Source of the DNA: Streptomyces sp. ST2-7A
GTDB taxonomy: Bacteria; Actinomycetota; Actinomycetes; Streptomycetales; Streptomycetaceae
NCBI RefSeq assembly: GCF_021390475.1
Contig: NZ_JAJUWS010000002.1
Span: forward strand, 1-64,000
Reading direction: 5' to 3'
Length of the DNA stretch: 64,000 nt
Shown: positions 36,667 to 46,275 of the stretch, piece after piece
Numbering within the stretch: position 1 is the stretch's first letter
How the letters are laid out: every line of letters begins with the position of its first letter
Made by a program: the position numbers and the translations under genes
The notes under the pieces: generated by a model
Told to the model about the DNA's origin: nothing
Database searches by the model: none
Seen by the model: the letters and a program-made list of their open reading frames with translations, nothing else

Positions 36667-38877
36667 ATGGAGCGGATCACCGAGGTGCGGAATCCGGAAG
36701 AGTCGCGGTCGGCGGATGGGAAGGGAGGCGGTGATCCCGTGGCCGACCGGTCCGCGGGTTCCTCCCCGCGGGGCGAGGTGACGGATGGTTCCCGCGAGCG
36801 GCAGGTGGAGGTGGAGCGCGCGGCGGTCGACACGATGTACCGGCGGCTGGACGACGACCTGGCCCGGGCACTCGAGGACCGCGACCGGGCACTGGCCGTC
36901 CGGCCCGAAAGCCCCGGTGAGCGGTACGCCCGTGACCTGGAGGTCGATCGCCTCTCCCGGATCGTCGGGGAGCTGCGGGCGGCCGAACGCTCGCTGTGCT
37001 TCGGCCGCGTCGACACCACGGCCGGCGCCTCGTTGCGCATCGGCCGCATCTCGCTGCGCGACGAGGACGGTGATCTGCTGCTCATCGACTGGCGCGCCGA
37101 TGCCGCGCGTCCGTTCTACGCCGCCACCGCCGTGTCCCCGTTGGGCCTGCGGCGCCGCCGGCACCTGCGCCTGGCGGGCCGCACCGTCACGGGTGTCAGT
37201 GACGAACTCCTCGACGGATCCGTGCCGACCGACGAGGACGTGGTCGGGGACGGCCCTCTGGTCGAGGCCCTGGGCCGGGCGCGCACGGGCCGGATGCGGG
37301 AGACCGTCTCGACCCTCCAGGCCGAGCAGGACTCCATCGTCCGCTCCCCCTCGCGCGGCGTGACGGTGGTGCGGGGCGGGCCGGGAACCGGCAAGACGAT
37401 CGTCGCCCTGCACCGGGCGGCCTACGTGCTGTACGCGTTCCCGCGAGTCGCCGAACGGGGAGTGCTCGTGCACGGCCCGAATCGTCGCTTCCTCGACTAC
37501 ATCGGCGACGTCCTGCCCTCACTCGGGGAGAACGACGTGCGGCTCGCCACGGCCGCCGACCTCGTCGGGGTGACGCCGACCGACACCGAACCGACCGCCC
37601 TCGCCGAATGGAAGGGGCGGGCCGAACGCGCCGGGGAACTCGCGGAGTGGGTGGGCGCGCGTCGCCCCCACGGCACGTCGCTGACCGTGACCATCGGGCA
37701 CGACACCATGACCCTGGACGCCCCCCTGGTGGACGGCTCGCGGCGGGCCGCCCTGCGGGACACCTCCGGCCACAACCCCGCGCGGGAACACTTCAAGGAG
37801 TACGTCGTCGACGACCTCGTCGACCTGATGGAGGAGCGTGCCGCCGCCGCGCTCGACGCCATCGACGCCGAGGTGGCCGAGGTACTGGGCATCGACCCCG
37901 ATCGGGCCACCGCCGCCGACCTGCGCCGACTCGGGGTCGATGGCCCGGGCCCCGGCGGGGGGCAGCCGGAGTTCGACCGGGAGACGGTCCGGGCGTCGCT
38001 GATCGACGACCCGGGCATCGAGACGCTGATCGAGCGGGTCTGGCCACGCCTGGAGCCGGCCGACGTGCTTCGGGACTTCCTCGCCGACGGGGCTCCGCCC
38101 GACTCCCCCTCGTCCACGTGCCCGCCCGCATCGGCGCCGGAGGGGAGGACGTTCCCCACGGGGGGTCCGGACGACGCCTCCACCACCGCCGACCTCGCAC
38201 TCCTCGACGAGGTCCGGCACCTGATCGACGGCCCGCCGGAGGACGTGTTCGGCCACATCGTGGTCGACGAGGCGCAGGAACTCACGGAGATGGAGTGGCG
38301 GATGCTGATGCGCCGCTGCCCGTCCCGCTCGATGACGATCGTCGGCGACTTCGCGCAGGCCGGATCGGCGACCGGGATCCATGACTGGGAGGCGGCCCTC
38401 TCGCCATTCGTCGGTGATCGGTTCGAGGTGCACACCCTCACCGTGAACTACCGGACCACCGCCGAGATCCTGCGGGCCTCGGCCCCGCTCCTCGCGGAGG
38501 TGGCACCGGATCAGCGGCCCTCCCGCTCGATCCGGCACGGCGAGACCCCGCGCACGATCGGGACCACGGAGGCGCTGCTCCCCGCCCTGCTCGGCCGGCT
38601 CGTCGACGAGGAGCGGCGGGCCCACCCGGGTGAACTCATCGGCGTCATCTGCCCGTCGGCGCGTGTCCGGGGCCTCGAGGCCTTCGTGCGGGGCGAGGGC
38701 ACCATGGTGGTACCGGCCGCCGAGGCGCGCGGCCTGGAGTTCGACGCGGTGCTGCTCGTCGACCCCGAAGCCGTCCGCGCCGCGCGCCCCGCCGGCGCAC
38801 GCGACCTGTACGTGGCGACGACCCGCGCCACCAAACGCCTCACGGTCGTCGAGGTCAACCCCGGCAACGGTGATTGA
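36667..38877 (+). CDS. HelD-family RNA polymerase-associated helicase
   Basis: This 736-residue UvrD/Rep-like ATPase matches actinobacterial HelD in length and plan. An N-terminal charged coiled coil (about 45-115, ERQVEVERAAVDTMYRRLDDD onward) likely enters the RNA polymerase secondary channel. GRISLRDEDGDLLLIDWRAD follows. GGPGTGKTIVALHRAA is Walker A (about 237), VVDEAQELTEMEW is Walker B (about 532), NYRTTAEILR is motif IV, and YVATTRATKRLTVVEV is motif VI. HelD removes stalled RNA polymerase from DNA. HelR, a close relative, also displaces rifamycin from the enzyme. Which it is cannot be settled here. No RAE-like dyad is seen upstream. The ATG at 36667 has no strong ribosome site. Confidence 0.88.
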   Translation: MERITEVRNPEESRSADGKGGGDPVADRSAGSSPRGEVTDGSRERQVEVERAAVDTMYRRLDDDLARALEDRDRALAVRPESPGERYARDLEVDRLSRIVGELRAAERSLCFGRVDTTAGASLRIGRISLRDEDGDLLLIDWRADAARPFYAATAVSPLGLRRRRHLRLAGRTVTGVSDELLDGSVPTDEDVVGDGPLVEALGRARTGRMRETVSTLQAEQDSIVRSPSRGVTVVRGGPGTGKTIVALHRAAYVLYAFPRVAERGVLVHGPNRRFLDYIGDVLPSLGENDVRLATAADLVGVTPTDTEPTALAEWKGRAERAGELAEWVGARRPHGTSLTVTIGHDTMTLDAPLVDGSRRAALRDTSGHNPAREHFKEYVVDDLVDLMEERAAAALDAIDAEVAEVLGIDPDRATAADLRRLGVDGPGPGGGQPEFDRETVRASLIDDPGIETLIERVWPRLEPADVLRDFLADGAPPDSPSSTCPPASAPEGRTFPTGGPDDASTTADLALLDEVRHLIDGPPEDVFGHIVVDEAQELTEMEWRMLMRRCPSRSMTIVGDFAQAGSATGIHDWEAALSPFVGDRFEVHTLTVNYRTTAEILRASAPLLAEVAPDQRPSRSIRHGETPRTIGTTEALLPALLGRLVDEERRAHPGELIGVICPSARVRGLEAFVRGEGTMVVPAAEARGLEFDAVLLVDPEAVRAARPAGARDLYVATTRATKRLTVVEVNPGNGD

Positions 38878-39014
38878 GCCCCGACGACCGGCTGCCGTCC
38901 ACCACCCCGAACGACCTCGAACCACCCCGAAATCCTCAGGCCGACGACCGCCGGGCAACCGACTCCGGCACGGACCCCGGTCGGACAACACCTCGAACGG
39001 ACCCCGGAAACGCC

Positions 39015-39051
39015 GAGATCCCGTCCGATCGATCAGATCGGACGGGATCTC
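39015..39051. terminator. Bidirectional terminator between helicase and tRNA
   Basis: A perfect 16-bp stem (39015-39030 with 39036-39051) has a 5-nt loop. It lies between the plus-strand helicase gene and the minus-strand tRNA gene. Confidence 0.82.
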
Positions 39052-39090
39052 GTGAACTCCTCCCGAGTGAACTCAGGAGCAGTCGTCACG

Positions 39091-39164
39091 TGGACCTGAG
39101 GGGATTTGAACCCCTGACCCCCTCGTTGCGAACGAGATGCGCTACCAGGCTGCGCTACAGGCCC
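39091..39164 (-). tRNA. tRNA-Ala (anticodon CGC)
   Basis: The minus strand folds into a full cloverleaf. The acceptor stem GGGCCTG pairs with CAGGTCC (one G-T pair), the D arm is TAGCGCAGCCTGGTAGCGC, the anticodon loop is TTCGCAA (CGC), and the T arm has GGGGTTCAAATCCCC. The discriminator base is A. CCA is not encoded. It reads GCG alanine codons. Confidence 0.95.
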
Positions 39165-39341
39165 TTGCGAACGAGGAAGACTTTAGCACCCGGGAGACGC
39201 GGAGCCGAAATCGGCGGGATGAGGCGGGCCGTCCCGCTCGCCGGTCCGGACCGGCGAGCGGGCTCCGATCCGACCCCGGAACGCCGTTCGTCCGCGCCGA
39301 CAGCCGGTCGTCGGCGACCACCGCGTCGTCCCACCGGTCGG

Positions 39342-40484
39342 TCACTCCCCGGCGGCGCGGGGGCGATCCGGGTCGGCGAACTGGTCGAACAGCGGCGTGC
39401 GCTGCGGACCGCGTGCGACGGGAGGCCTGCGCCGGGGCGCGTTCTCGTCGCGGTCGCCCCGGTCGTCGCGGGCACCGTCGCGCTCCGCCGGGCGGGGCTC
39501 GGCGGCGGAGGGTACGGCGTTCCACGGGTTCGGGGCGTCCAGGTCGGCACCGGGGTGACGGCCGTCCCGGGGCGCCACGGGGGCGTTGAGGTAGGTGGGC
39601 AGGGGCACCGGAGCCGGGTCCCAGCGCTCGACCTCCTCGCAGAGCTCGGAGCGGCTCCGCTGGCGGTCCAGCCATTCGGCGTGGTCGGTCTGCTCGACGA
39701 TCGCCCGGTGACGTTCGGCGGACCGGAGGGCGGGCGGGGTGCGCTGCTCGCGGTGCGGTTCGCGCCCCGGCTCCCGGCGGGCCGGGGGCTCCTCGACGGC
39801 CCCGGCGGCGGCGATGATCTCGGCCTGGCGCTCGCGCAGCGCGCGCGCGGCCTCCTCGGCCCGGGCACGGTCCAGGGTGACGCTCTGCCGGCGGCGCTCC
39901 TGGGCGCGGATGCGACGCAGGTAGGCGATGAGCAGCACGGCCGGCACGGCGGGCAGCCAGATCCAGGCCCGCCCGCCGGCGGCGGTGATCACCCCGCCGA
40001 GCGCGAAGCAGCCCAGCAGGACCATGGTGGTGCGGCGACGACGGGCCAGCACCCGGGCCCGGGCGACCGGGAGCGGTGTCGCCGCGGAGGCGGCGCCGAC
40101 GGCGGGGGCGTCCTCGACGACGGACCGGTCGGCGGGGTCGCCGGGATGGCCGGGCCGGTCATCGCCGACGGCGTGTACGGCGGTGACCGGGTCGGCGTAG
40201 GCGCGCAGGTCGGTGGCCCGGATCTCGGTCTCCCCGGCCGGTGGTCCGGTGGTGACCGGATCCCCGGCCGGGGATCCGGAGGGGTCGGAGGGATCGGCGT
40301 CGGGTTCCGCCGGCCGCTTGCGACGGCCGGTCAGGGAGCGGCCGGACAGCAACCGGATGGCCGTGCTGAAGCGTTCCGTCGGTCGGGAGTCGTTCAGTTC
40401 GTCGTGCCGGCGGAGCCACATCGGCACGAGATACGCGGCCCAGGCGCCGACGATCATTGCGAAGATGAGCCCACTGCTGTTCAC
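39342..40484 (-). CDS. sepX: SepX divisome protein (GlpR-like)
   Basis: This 380-residue membrane protein matches the actinobacterial divisome protein SepX (older name GlpR), needed for septation and sporulation in Streptomyces hyphae. The N-terminal membrane helix begins at SSGLIFAMIVGAWAAYLVP (about 3-22). The highly conserved MWLRRHDELNDSRPTERFST follows. Two more hydrophobic segments (TTMVLLGCFALGGVITAAGG and IWLPAVPAVLLIAYL) lie at about 152-185. The rest is charged and disordered, with DPAPVPLPTYLNAP. The GTG at 40484 is the family start. It lies downstream of moeA-moaC-moaB and a GNAT gene, the context I recall for SepX. Confidence 0.9.
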   Translation of the reverse strand: MNSSGLIFAMIVGAWAAYLVPMWLRRHDELNDSRPTERFSTAIRLLSGRSLTGRRKRPAEPDADPSDPSGSPAGDPVTTGPPAGETEIRATDLRAYADPVTAVHAVGDDRPGHPGDPADRSVVEDAPAVGAASAATPLPVARARVLARRRRTTMVLLGCFALGGVITAAGGRAWIWLPAVPAVLLIAYLRRIRAQERRRQSVTLDRARAEEAARALRERQAEIIAAAGAVEEPPARREPGREPHREQRTPPALRSAERHRAIVEQTDHAEWLDRQRSRSELCEEVERWDPAPVPLPTYLNAPVAPRDGRHPGADLDAPNPWNAVPSAAEPRPAERDGARDDRGDRDENAPRRRPPVARGPQRTPLFDQFADPDRPRAAGE

Positions 40485-40613
40485 GCTGCCACCGTAGAGG
40501 GATGGGCGCGACTCCATCTGCCAAATGGCGCGGTGTGTTGCCCGATTGGCTTCACCATCCGGTCATTTCCTCGGATTGTGAGGAAGCCCTACCGGGGAAA
40601 TCGAAAATCTGTG

Positions 40614-41360
40614 CTATTTCTGCGGGGCGGGAAAACCGAATCCCGGCTTTCCGGCCCCCTCCGCCGGAGGCGGGACGACACGGCCGGCCGACGACACCGC
40701 CTCGCGCCCGGGCCCATCGCGCTCCGGGCCGGCGCTCCCCGGAGCGGCACCCCCCGACCGTCGACCGTGCCAGCGCTCCAGCAGGCTCTCCGGCGCCTCC
40801 TCCGCGGTCAGGGCGAAGATCAGGTGGTCGCGCCAGTCACCGTCGATGTGCAGGTAGCGGGGACGCAACCCCTCCTCGCGGTAACCGAGCTTCTCCACCA
40901 CCCGACGACTCGGCCCGTTCTCCGGCCGGATGCAGATCTCCAGTCGGTGCAGACCCACCGTGCGGAAGCAGAAATCGGTGACCAACGCCACGGCCGTGGG
41001 CATCACCCCGCGGCCGGCGACCTCCCGATCGATCCAGTAACCGATGTGCGCCGAGCACATCGAACCCCACGCCACCCCGGCGACCGTCAACTGACCGACC
41101 AGGCGCCCCCGGTACTCGACGACGAAGGGGAACATCCGCCCGGCGTGCGCCTCGACCCGCAGGTGACGGACCATCTGCCGGAAGGTGGGCCGACGCGGCG
41201 CCAGATGGCCGGGCGGGGGCGGCGGAACCGTCGCCTCCCAGGGGCGCAGCCACTCACGGTTGCGGTGATTGGCCTCACGCCAGGAACGGTGGTCGCGTTG
41301 TCGTATCGGACGGAGGACGATGTCGCCGTCCACCAATTCGACCGGCCAGTGGTGATTCAT
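40614..41360 (-). CDS. GNAT acetyltransferase, RimJ/RimL-like
   Basis: This 248-residue protein has a GNAT domain. LVDGDIVLRPIRQRDHRSW opens it, VAGVAWGSMCSAHIGYWI is the core strand, and EVAGRGVMPTAVALVTDF carries the acetyl-CoA loop (V-A-G-R-G). The order HRLEICIRPENGPSRRVVEKLGYREEGLRPRYLHI is typical of RimJ-like N-terminal acetylases of ribosomal proteins. A Gly/Pro-rich tail follows. The ATG at 41360 overlaps the moaB stop by four bases (ATGA), so it is cotranslated with the molybdenum cofactor genes. Confidence 0.9.
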   Translation of the reverse strand: MNHHWPVELVDGDIVLRPIRQRDHRSWREANHRNREWLRPWEATVPPPPPGHLAPRRPTFRQMVRHLRVEAHAGRMFPFVVEYRGRLVGQLTVAGVAWGSMCSAHIGYWIDREVAGRGVMPTAVALVTDFCFRTVGLHRLEICIRPENGPSRRVVEKLGYREEGLRPRYLHIDGDWRDHLIFALTAEEAPESLLERWHGRRSGGAAPGSAGPERDGPGREAVSSAGRVVPPPAEGAGKPGFGFPAPQK

Positions 41361-42013
41361 CGCGGGTCCCCGTACTTCCTCGTCCGACCGGGATGGTCGG
41401 ACTCCCCACCCGCCTCCGGCGCGGGCGCCACCGGTCGGGGATGATCCCCGCCCCCGATCTGGTCGACTGCGTGCCGCAGGAGGGGCTCGAGGACGGCCAG
41501 TCCGTCCCGTACCCCTCCCGTGGAACCGGGCAGGTTCACAATCAGGGTACTCCCGGCGATTCCGGCGAGTCCCCGCGAGAGAGCCGCGGTCGGGACCTTC
41601 GGGACACCGGCGGCCCGGATCGCCTCGGCGATGCCCGGCACCTCACGGTCGATGACCGCCCGGGTCGCCTCGGGGGTGCGGTCGGTGGGGGTCAGACCGG
41701 TGCCGCCGGTGGTGAGGACGACCGCGTACCCGGCCTCGACGGCCGCGCGCAGCGCCGCCTCCACCGGTTCGCCGTCCGGCACCACCTGCGGACCCTCGAC
41801 GGCGAAGCCGAGCCGCCCCAGGGCCGCGACGATGATCGGACCACCGGTGTCCGCGTAGATACCGGCGGCGGCGCGGTTGGAGGCGGTGACGGCGAGGGCG
41901 CGTGGGGGCGCGGCGGGGTGCGCGGCCTCCACCCCGGTGCCTCCGTTGTCGGGGGTGCCGGGGGCACCGGCGCCGGTCGGGGCGGACGGTCCGGGTGGCG
42001 CGGATCGGCTCAT
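41357..42013 (-). CDS. Molybdenum cofactor protein, MogA/MoaB family
   Basis: This 218-residue protein of the MogA/MoaB fold activates molybdopterin by adenylation. [24 protein letters not shown] sequence (here [20 protein letters not shown]) lies about residue 55, [19 protein letters not shown] is the nucleotide-binding GGTG motif, and [19 protein letters not shown] ends the fold. The first 40 residues are Pro/Gly-rich. The ATG at 42013 overlaps the moaC stop by four bases. Whether it is the MoaB or MogA type is not clear from sequence alone. Confidence 0.88.
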   Translation of the reverse strand: MSRSAPPGPSAPTGAGAPGTPDNGGTGVEAAHPAAPPRALAVTASNRAAAGIYADTGGPIIVAALGRLGFAVEGPQVVPDGEPVEAALRAAVEAGYAVVLTTGGTGLTPTDRTPEATRAVIDREVPGIAEAIRAAGVPKVPTAALSRGLAGIAGSTLIVNLPGSTGGVRDGLAVLEPLLRHAVDQIGGGDHPRPVAPAPEAGGESDHPGRTRKYGDPR

Positions 42014-42501
42014 CCGGGCCGTCCCCAATCCCCGGAGGCTCCTCCGGTCTTCTCCTCCACCCGCACGTCGCCGATCACGGCGCCCCTGTCCACCGCCTTG
42101 ACCATGTCCACCACGGTCAGCGCGGCGGTGGTCACGGCGGTGAGTGCCTCCATCTCCACCCCCGTGCGGCCGGTGGTACGGACCGTGGCGGTGATCTCCA
42201 CCGCGTCATCGGCCACCGCCAACTCCACACTCACGCCGGAGACGTCCAGCGGGTGGCACAACGGGATGAGGTCGGGGGTCCGCTTGGCACCCATGATGCC
42301 CGCCACCCGGGCGACGGCGAGCACGTCGCCCTTGGGGAATCCGACGCCCCGCAACAACTCCACCACACGAGGGGAGACCAGGACCCGGCCGGTGGCCCGC
42401 GCCGTGCGGACGGTCACTTCTTTACCGGAGACATCGACCATCCGGGCGGCGCCCGTCTCGTCCAGGTGGGTGAGGCCGCCGGGGGAATGCGCACTGCTCA
42501 T
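42010..42501 (-). CDS. moaC: Cyclic pyranopterin monophosphate synthase MoaC
   Basis: This 163-residue protein (family about 160) makes cyclic pyranopterin monophosphate in molybdenum cofactor synthesis. [16 protein letters not shown] opens the fold, and [18 protein letters not shown] with LIPLCHPL is the conserved core. [20 protein letters not shown] and DMVKAVDR contain the catalytic Lys and Asp. The ATG at 42501 gives [14 protein letters not shown], the family start. It overlaps the moaB start by four bases. Confidence 0.93.
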   Translation of the reverse strand: MSSAHSPGGLTHLDETGAARMVDVSGKEVTVRTARATGRVLVSPRVVELLRGVGFPKGDVLAVARVAGIMGAKRTPDLIPLCHPLDVSGVSVELAVADDAVEITATVRTTGRTGVEMEALTAVTTAALTVVDMVKAVDRGAVIGDVRVEEKTGGASGDWGRPG

Positions 42502-42739
42502 GAGGCGCAACGGTACCGCTTGCCCGTGGCGCCGCCGCCGACGGCGCCACGGGAACGGAGGGCCGGCACCGATCCACCCCGCGTGGACGGACGACACCCG
42601 GCCGCGGCGGGGTCCGCGTGGTCCAGCGCCGCCCTCCCCCGGGCCCCGGTGGAACGGCCGGGGGCGGCGCCGGACGGGTCGTACCGCCGGCACCGGCCGG
42701 GCCGCGCACGACGCCGTCACCGAGCCGACCCCACCCCGT

Positions 42740-44098
42740 TCAGTGGTCACGGTCCAGGAGGACGACCTCCACCTCGGTTCCCGGCACGACCTCCGTGACG
42801 TCCTCGGGAACGACGATCAGACAGTCGGCACGGGCCAGGGCCGCGACCAGGTGGGAGCCGGCTCCCCCGACCGGACTCACCGCGAACCCGCTCACGGCAC
42901 CGCCGGCGTCGGCGGGGGCGCCGTACGCCGTCCCGGCCGACAGACCGCGCAGGAACTGCCGTTTGCCCGCCGGCGAGACCAGCGGTTCGTCGGCGACGAG
43001 CACCGCGCGAACCCGGGGGCGGTGCAGGTCGGAGCGACCCGCCAGGGCCCGCAGCGCCGGCCGGACGAACAACTCGAAGGAGACGTAGGCGCTCACCGGA
43101 TTCCCCGGCAGCGCCAACAGCGGCACCCGCTCCCCCGCCGCGCCCACCAACACCCCGAAGCCCTGGGGCTTCCCCGGCTGCATGGCCAACCGGTGGAATC
43201 CCACCGAACCGGGCGGCGCCTCCGGCCCGCCCAACGCCGCCTTCACCACATCGAAGGCGCCGCCACTGACACCACCGGTGGTGACGATCAGGTCGGCGCG
43301 ACCCGGTTGCTCGGTGAGCACCGCGCGCAACTCGGCCGGGTCGTCGGCGACGGCCGCGATCCGGTAGGGCTCGCCGCCGGCGTCACGGGCGGCGGCGGCC
43401 AGGGCGAAGCCGTTGCTGTCGTGGATCCGGCCCGGGCCCAGCGGACGACCGGGCGGCACCAGTTCGCTCCCGGTGGAGATCACCGCCACCCGGGGGCGGG
43501 GGCGCACCGGTACCGAGGCCCGGCCGATCGCGGCGAGCAGGCCGATCCGGGGCGGGGTCAGCAACGTGCCGGCGGCCAGGGCCAGGGCACCGGCGGAGAC
43601 ATCGCCGCCGCGCCGCCGCACGTGCTGCCCGGCGGCGACCGGGCGGTGCACGCGCACCTCACCGCCGACGACCGGCCCGTGGCCCTCCATCGACTCCGCC
43701 GGGCCGCCCCCGGTACCGCCGTCGGTCCACTCCACGGGAACCACCGCCTCGGCACCGGGCGGCAGCGGGGCACCGGTCATGATCCGCACCGCCCGACCGG
43801 GGGTGACGGCCGGGACCGGCTCCCCACCACCGGCCGGTGCGTCACCGATCAACTCCAGGACCGCCGGATAGCGCTCGTCGGCACCCTCGACGTCCGCGAC
43901 CCGCACGGCGTAGCCGTCCATGGAGCTGTTGTCGAAGGGTGGGAGCGCGACGGGCACGGTCGCGTCCTCGGTGAGGACGCAACCGTGCGCGTCGGACAGC
44001 GGCAGTTCGATCGGCTCCAGCGGGCGAACCGTGGCCAGGATTTCCGCCAGATGCTCCTCGACCGACCGGATATCAGCCAAGTTCGCGCATCTCCCCAT
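42740..44098 (-). CDS. moeA: Molybdopterin molybdenumtransferase MoeA
   Basis: This 452-residue protein inserts molybdate into adenylated molybdopterin. [20 protein letters not shown] is the N-terminal helix, and [18 protein letters not shown] is the MoeA signature. [17 protein letters not shown] holds the GGVS loop, and [20 protein letters not shown] comes late in the core domain. The C-terminal domain ends DRDH. The ATG at 44098 overlaps the galU end by 26 bases, which is long. A start at the TTG near 44080 would give [11 protein letters not shown] and may be the true one. A gap of 238 bases separates it from moaC. Confidence 0.9.
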   Translation of the reverse strand: MGRCANLADIRSVEEHLAEILATVRPLEPIELPLSDAHGCVLTEDATVPVALPPFDNSSMDGYAVRVADVEGADERYPAVLELIGDAPAGGGEPVPAVTPGRAVRIMTGAPLPPGAEAVVPVEWTDGGTGGGPAESMEGHGPVVGGEVRVHRPVAAGQHVRRRGGDVSAGALALAAGTLLTPPRIGLLAAIGRASVPVRPRPRVAVISTGSELVPPGRPLGPGRIHDSNGFALAAAARDAGGEPYRIAAVADDPAELRAVLTEQPGRADLIVTTGGVSGGAFDVVKAALGGPEAPPGSVGFHRLAMQPGKPQGFGVLVGAAGERVPLLALPGNPVSAYVSFELFVRPALRALAGRSDLHRPRVRAVLVADEPLVSPAGKRQFLRGLSAGTAYGAPADAGGAVSGFAVSPVGGAGSHLVAALARADCLIVVPEDVTEVVPGTEVEVVLLDRDH

Positions 44099-44999
44099 TG
44101 ACGTACTTGGTCAGCCAGTCGCGGAAATCCGGGCCCAGGTCCTCGCGCTCGCAGGCGAGGCGGACGATGGTGCGCAGGTAGTCGCCCCGATCCCCGGTGT
44201 CGTAACGGCGGCCCTGGAAGACCACGCCGTGCACCGGCCCGCCGATGGAGGGATCGGCGGCCATGGTCTGCAGGGCGTCGGTGATCTGGATCTCGCCGCC
44301 GCGCCCGGGCGGGGTGTTGCGCAGCACCTCGAAGACGGCCGGGTCCAGGACGTAGCGGCCGATGACCGCGTAGTTGCTGGGGGCGTCGGCCGCTGCCGGC
44401 TTCTCCACCAGGTCGGTGACGCGCTTGACGCCGTTCCCGTCGGTCTCCTCCACGGCGGCGCAGCCGTAGAGGTGGATCTGACCGGGATCGACCTCCAGCA
44501 GGGCGACGACGCTGCCACCGTGCCGCTCTCGCACGTCCATCATCGTGGTCAGCAGCGGGTCGCGGGCGTCGATGAGGTCGTCGCCCAGCAGGACGGCGAA
44601 GGGCTGGTCGCCGACGTGCGGGGCGGCGCAGAGGATGGCGTGTCCCAGACCCTTGGGGTCGCCCTGGCGCACGTAGTGCATGGTCGCCAGACCGGTGGAC
44701 TGCTGGACACGCGAGAGGCGGCTCTCGTCGCCCTTGGCGCGCAGCACCTCCTCCAGTTCGTAGTTCCGGTCGAAGTGGTCCTCCAGCGGGCGCTTGTTGC
44801 GGCCGGTGATCATGAGGACATCGGTGAGGCCGGCCCGGGTGGCCTCCTCCACCACGTACTGGATCGCCGGCTGGTCGACAACCGGCAGCATCTCCTTGGG
44901 CGTCGCCTTGGTGGCGGGAAGGAATCGGGTACCGAGGCCGGCCGCCGGGATGACCGCCTTGGTGAGGATGGGGCTGTTCCGGGGGCGTGGTGAAGTCAT
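44073..44999 (-). CDS. galU: UTP-glucose-1-phosphate uridylyltransferase GalU
   Basis: This 308-residue enzyme makes UDP-glucose from UTP and glucose-1-phosphate for cell wall and exopolysaccharide synthesis. KAVIPAAGLGTRFLPATKATPKEMLP is split here as the N-terminal nucleotide loop (AAGLGTRFLP). GLGHAILCAAPHVGDQPFAVLLGDD holds the conserved substrate residues, and VEKP with GRYVLDPAVFEVL follows. The length matches the family. The ATG at 44999 gives MTSPRPRNSPILTKAVIP. It is the first gene of the moeA-moaC-moaB-GNAT-sepX cluster. Confidence 0.95.
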   Translation of the reverse strand: MTSPRPRNSPILTKAVIPAAGLGTRFLPATKATPKEMLPVVDQPAIQYVVEEATRAGLTDVLMITGRNKRPLEDHFDRNYELEEVLRAKGDESRLSRVQQSTGLATMHYVRQGDPKGLGHAILCAAPHVGDQPFAVLLGDDLIDARDPLLTTMMDVRERHGGSVVALLEVDPGQIHLYGCAAVEETDGNGVKRVTDLVEKPAAADAPSNYAVIGRYVLDPAVFEVLRNTPPGRGGEIQITDALQTMAADPSIGGPVHGVVFQGRRYDTGDRGDYLRTIVRLACEREDLGPDFRDWLTKYVNGEMRELG

Positions 45000-45317
45000 G
45001 ACGGTCACTTTAACCATCTGATCGGTTCGCCCGAGGGGGTTTCAGGGGGCGCGTCCGGGTGGGCGCATTTCGGGGAGGATGGACATGCCGTGGGCACGAT
45101 CCGAGGCGGGAAATTCCCTCGATACCAACGTTCGCGGAACCACTCATGAGGGAACTCGAACAAACAGGTGAACGCGTGCCCCGGGAGTCCCCGAGGCATC
45201 GGGTGCCCCGGGCCGCCGGGCCCGTGACGCCACGCGGACAACACCGGGCGGGAAACCGCGCCACGACGGACCATACGGCGAAGGAGCACGGGTGACGGAA
45301 ACGGACGGCGGGATCGC
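45000..45317. promoter_or_regulatory. Divergent promoter region galU / cyclo-ligase
   Basis: This 318-base gap has no gene. GTTCGCGGAAC and GGGAACTCGAAC form a loose repeat at about 45130-45163 and may be promoter parts. No clear regulator site stands out. Confidence 0.35.
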
Positions 45318-46079
45318 ATGAGGAACTTCCCGGAATCCGATGGGACGGCCGGGGCCCGCTCCCCCGGGGACCCCTCTCCCACGACTGCCTCCCCCGCAGG
45401 GTCCGGCCCCCTCGTCACGGCCGGAGGCGAGGAGGACACGACCGCCGAGCGCAAACGCGAGGTGCGCCGGGACCTGCAGGCGGTGCGCGCCGCGATGGCC
45501 CCCGAGGAAGCCCTGGAGGCCGCCGAGTCGCTGGCCGGCCGGGTGCTGGCCCTCCCGGAGGTCGCGGCCGCCCGCACGGTGGCCGCCTACGTCGCGGTGG
45601 GACAGGAACCGGGCACCCGGCTCCTGCTGGAGGAACTGCGTCGTCGCGACGTCCGGGTCCTGCTCCCGGTACTGCTTTCCGACGACGACCTCGACTGGGC
45701 CGGGTACGAGGGGCGGGAGTCCCTGCGGGAGACCGAGCACGGGAATGGCCGGATCAGGCTCTTCGAACCGGCGGGCGAACGGCTGGGCACCGGGGCCGTC
45801 CGCGAGGCGGAGGTCGTCCTGCTGCCCGGTCTCGCGGTGGACGCCCGGGGCGTGCGCCTGGGGCGCGGCGGCGGCAGCTACGACCGCGCGCTGACCCGGC
45901 TGATCGGCGGAAGCCTCGAGGGCGGACCGGCCGGCGGCGGCCCGCTGCTGGCGGTGCTGCTGTACGGACACGAGGTGATGGACGAACTACCCTGCGAGCC
46001 GCACGACCGCCCGGTGCACCTCGCGGTGACCCCGGAGGGGATCCACCGCTTCTCCGGTCCCGGCTCGGCGGCGGGGTAG
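45318..46079 (+). CDS. 5-formyltetrahydrofolate cyclo-ligase
   Basis: This 253-residue enzyme converts 5-formyl-THF to 5,10-methenyl-THF with ATP. ERKREVRRDLQAVRAAMAPEEA (split) is the N-terminal helix, VAAYVAVGQEPGT the substrate region, and LPGLAVDARGVRLGRGGGSYDR the ATP-binding hallmark. The first 35 residues are a Pro/Ser-rich extension. The ATG at 45318 lacks a strong ribosome site, and a later start near AERKREV is possible. It is divergent from galU. A huge inverted repeat follows. Confidence 0.92.
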   Translation: MRNFPESDGTAGARSPGDPSPTTASPAGSGPLVTAGGEEDTTAERKREVRRDLQAVRAAMAPEEALEAAESLAGRVLALPEVAAARTVAAYVAVGQEPGTRLLLEELRRRDVRVLLPVLLSDDDLDWAGYEGRESLRETEHGNGRIRLFEPAGERLGTGAVREAEVVLLPGLAVDARGVRLGRGGGSYDRALTRLIGGSLEGGPAGGGPLLAVLLYGHEVMDELPCEPHDRPVHLAVTPEGIHRFSGPGSAAG

Positions 46080-46206
46080 AGGGCACCTGCGGGTGGAACG
46101 ACGGGGAACGGGCCGGACCTCGGCGCCGGCACCCCTCCCCCGCGTCGGAGGGGCCATGTGCGTGCCCCGCGCGGACAGCCCGGCCCGGAGTACGCCCCGT
46201 GCACTT

Positions 46207-46275
46207 GCCTGAGCGCCTGAGCGCCTCGTACCCGGGGCCCGGGGCCCCGGGTACGAGGCGCTCAGGCGCTCAGGC
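46207..46275. terminator. 34-bp inverted repeat, likely transcription terminator
   Basis: The arms 46207-46240 and 46242-46275 are perfect inverted copies separated by one base, so a very stable cruciform or hairpin with a GGGGCCCGGGG-type centre can form. It lies 128 bases past the cyclo-ligase stop. The outer part of each arm contains copies of the 8-bp unit that is repeated next to it, so alternative pairings are possible. Confidence 0.65.

Noticed and set aside
38873..41444. Long plus-strand frame across the tRNA, sepX and the acetyltransferase
   Set aside because: It overlaps a tRNA gene and two well-supported minus genes and has no motif.
41393..44101. 902-residue plus-strand frame opposite moaB, moaC and moeA
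   Set aside because: The minus strand carries complete moaB, moaC and moeA motifs; this is a shadow.
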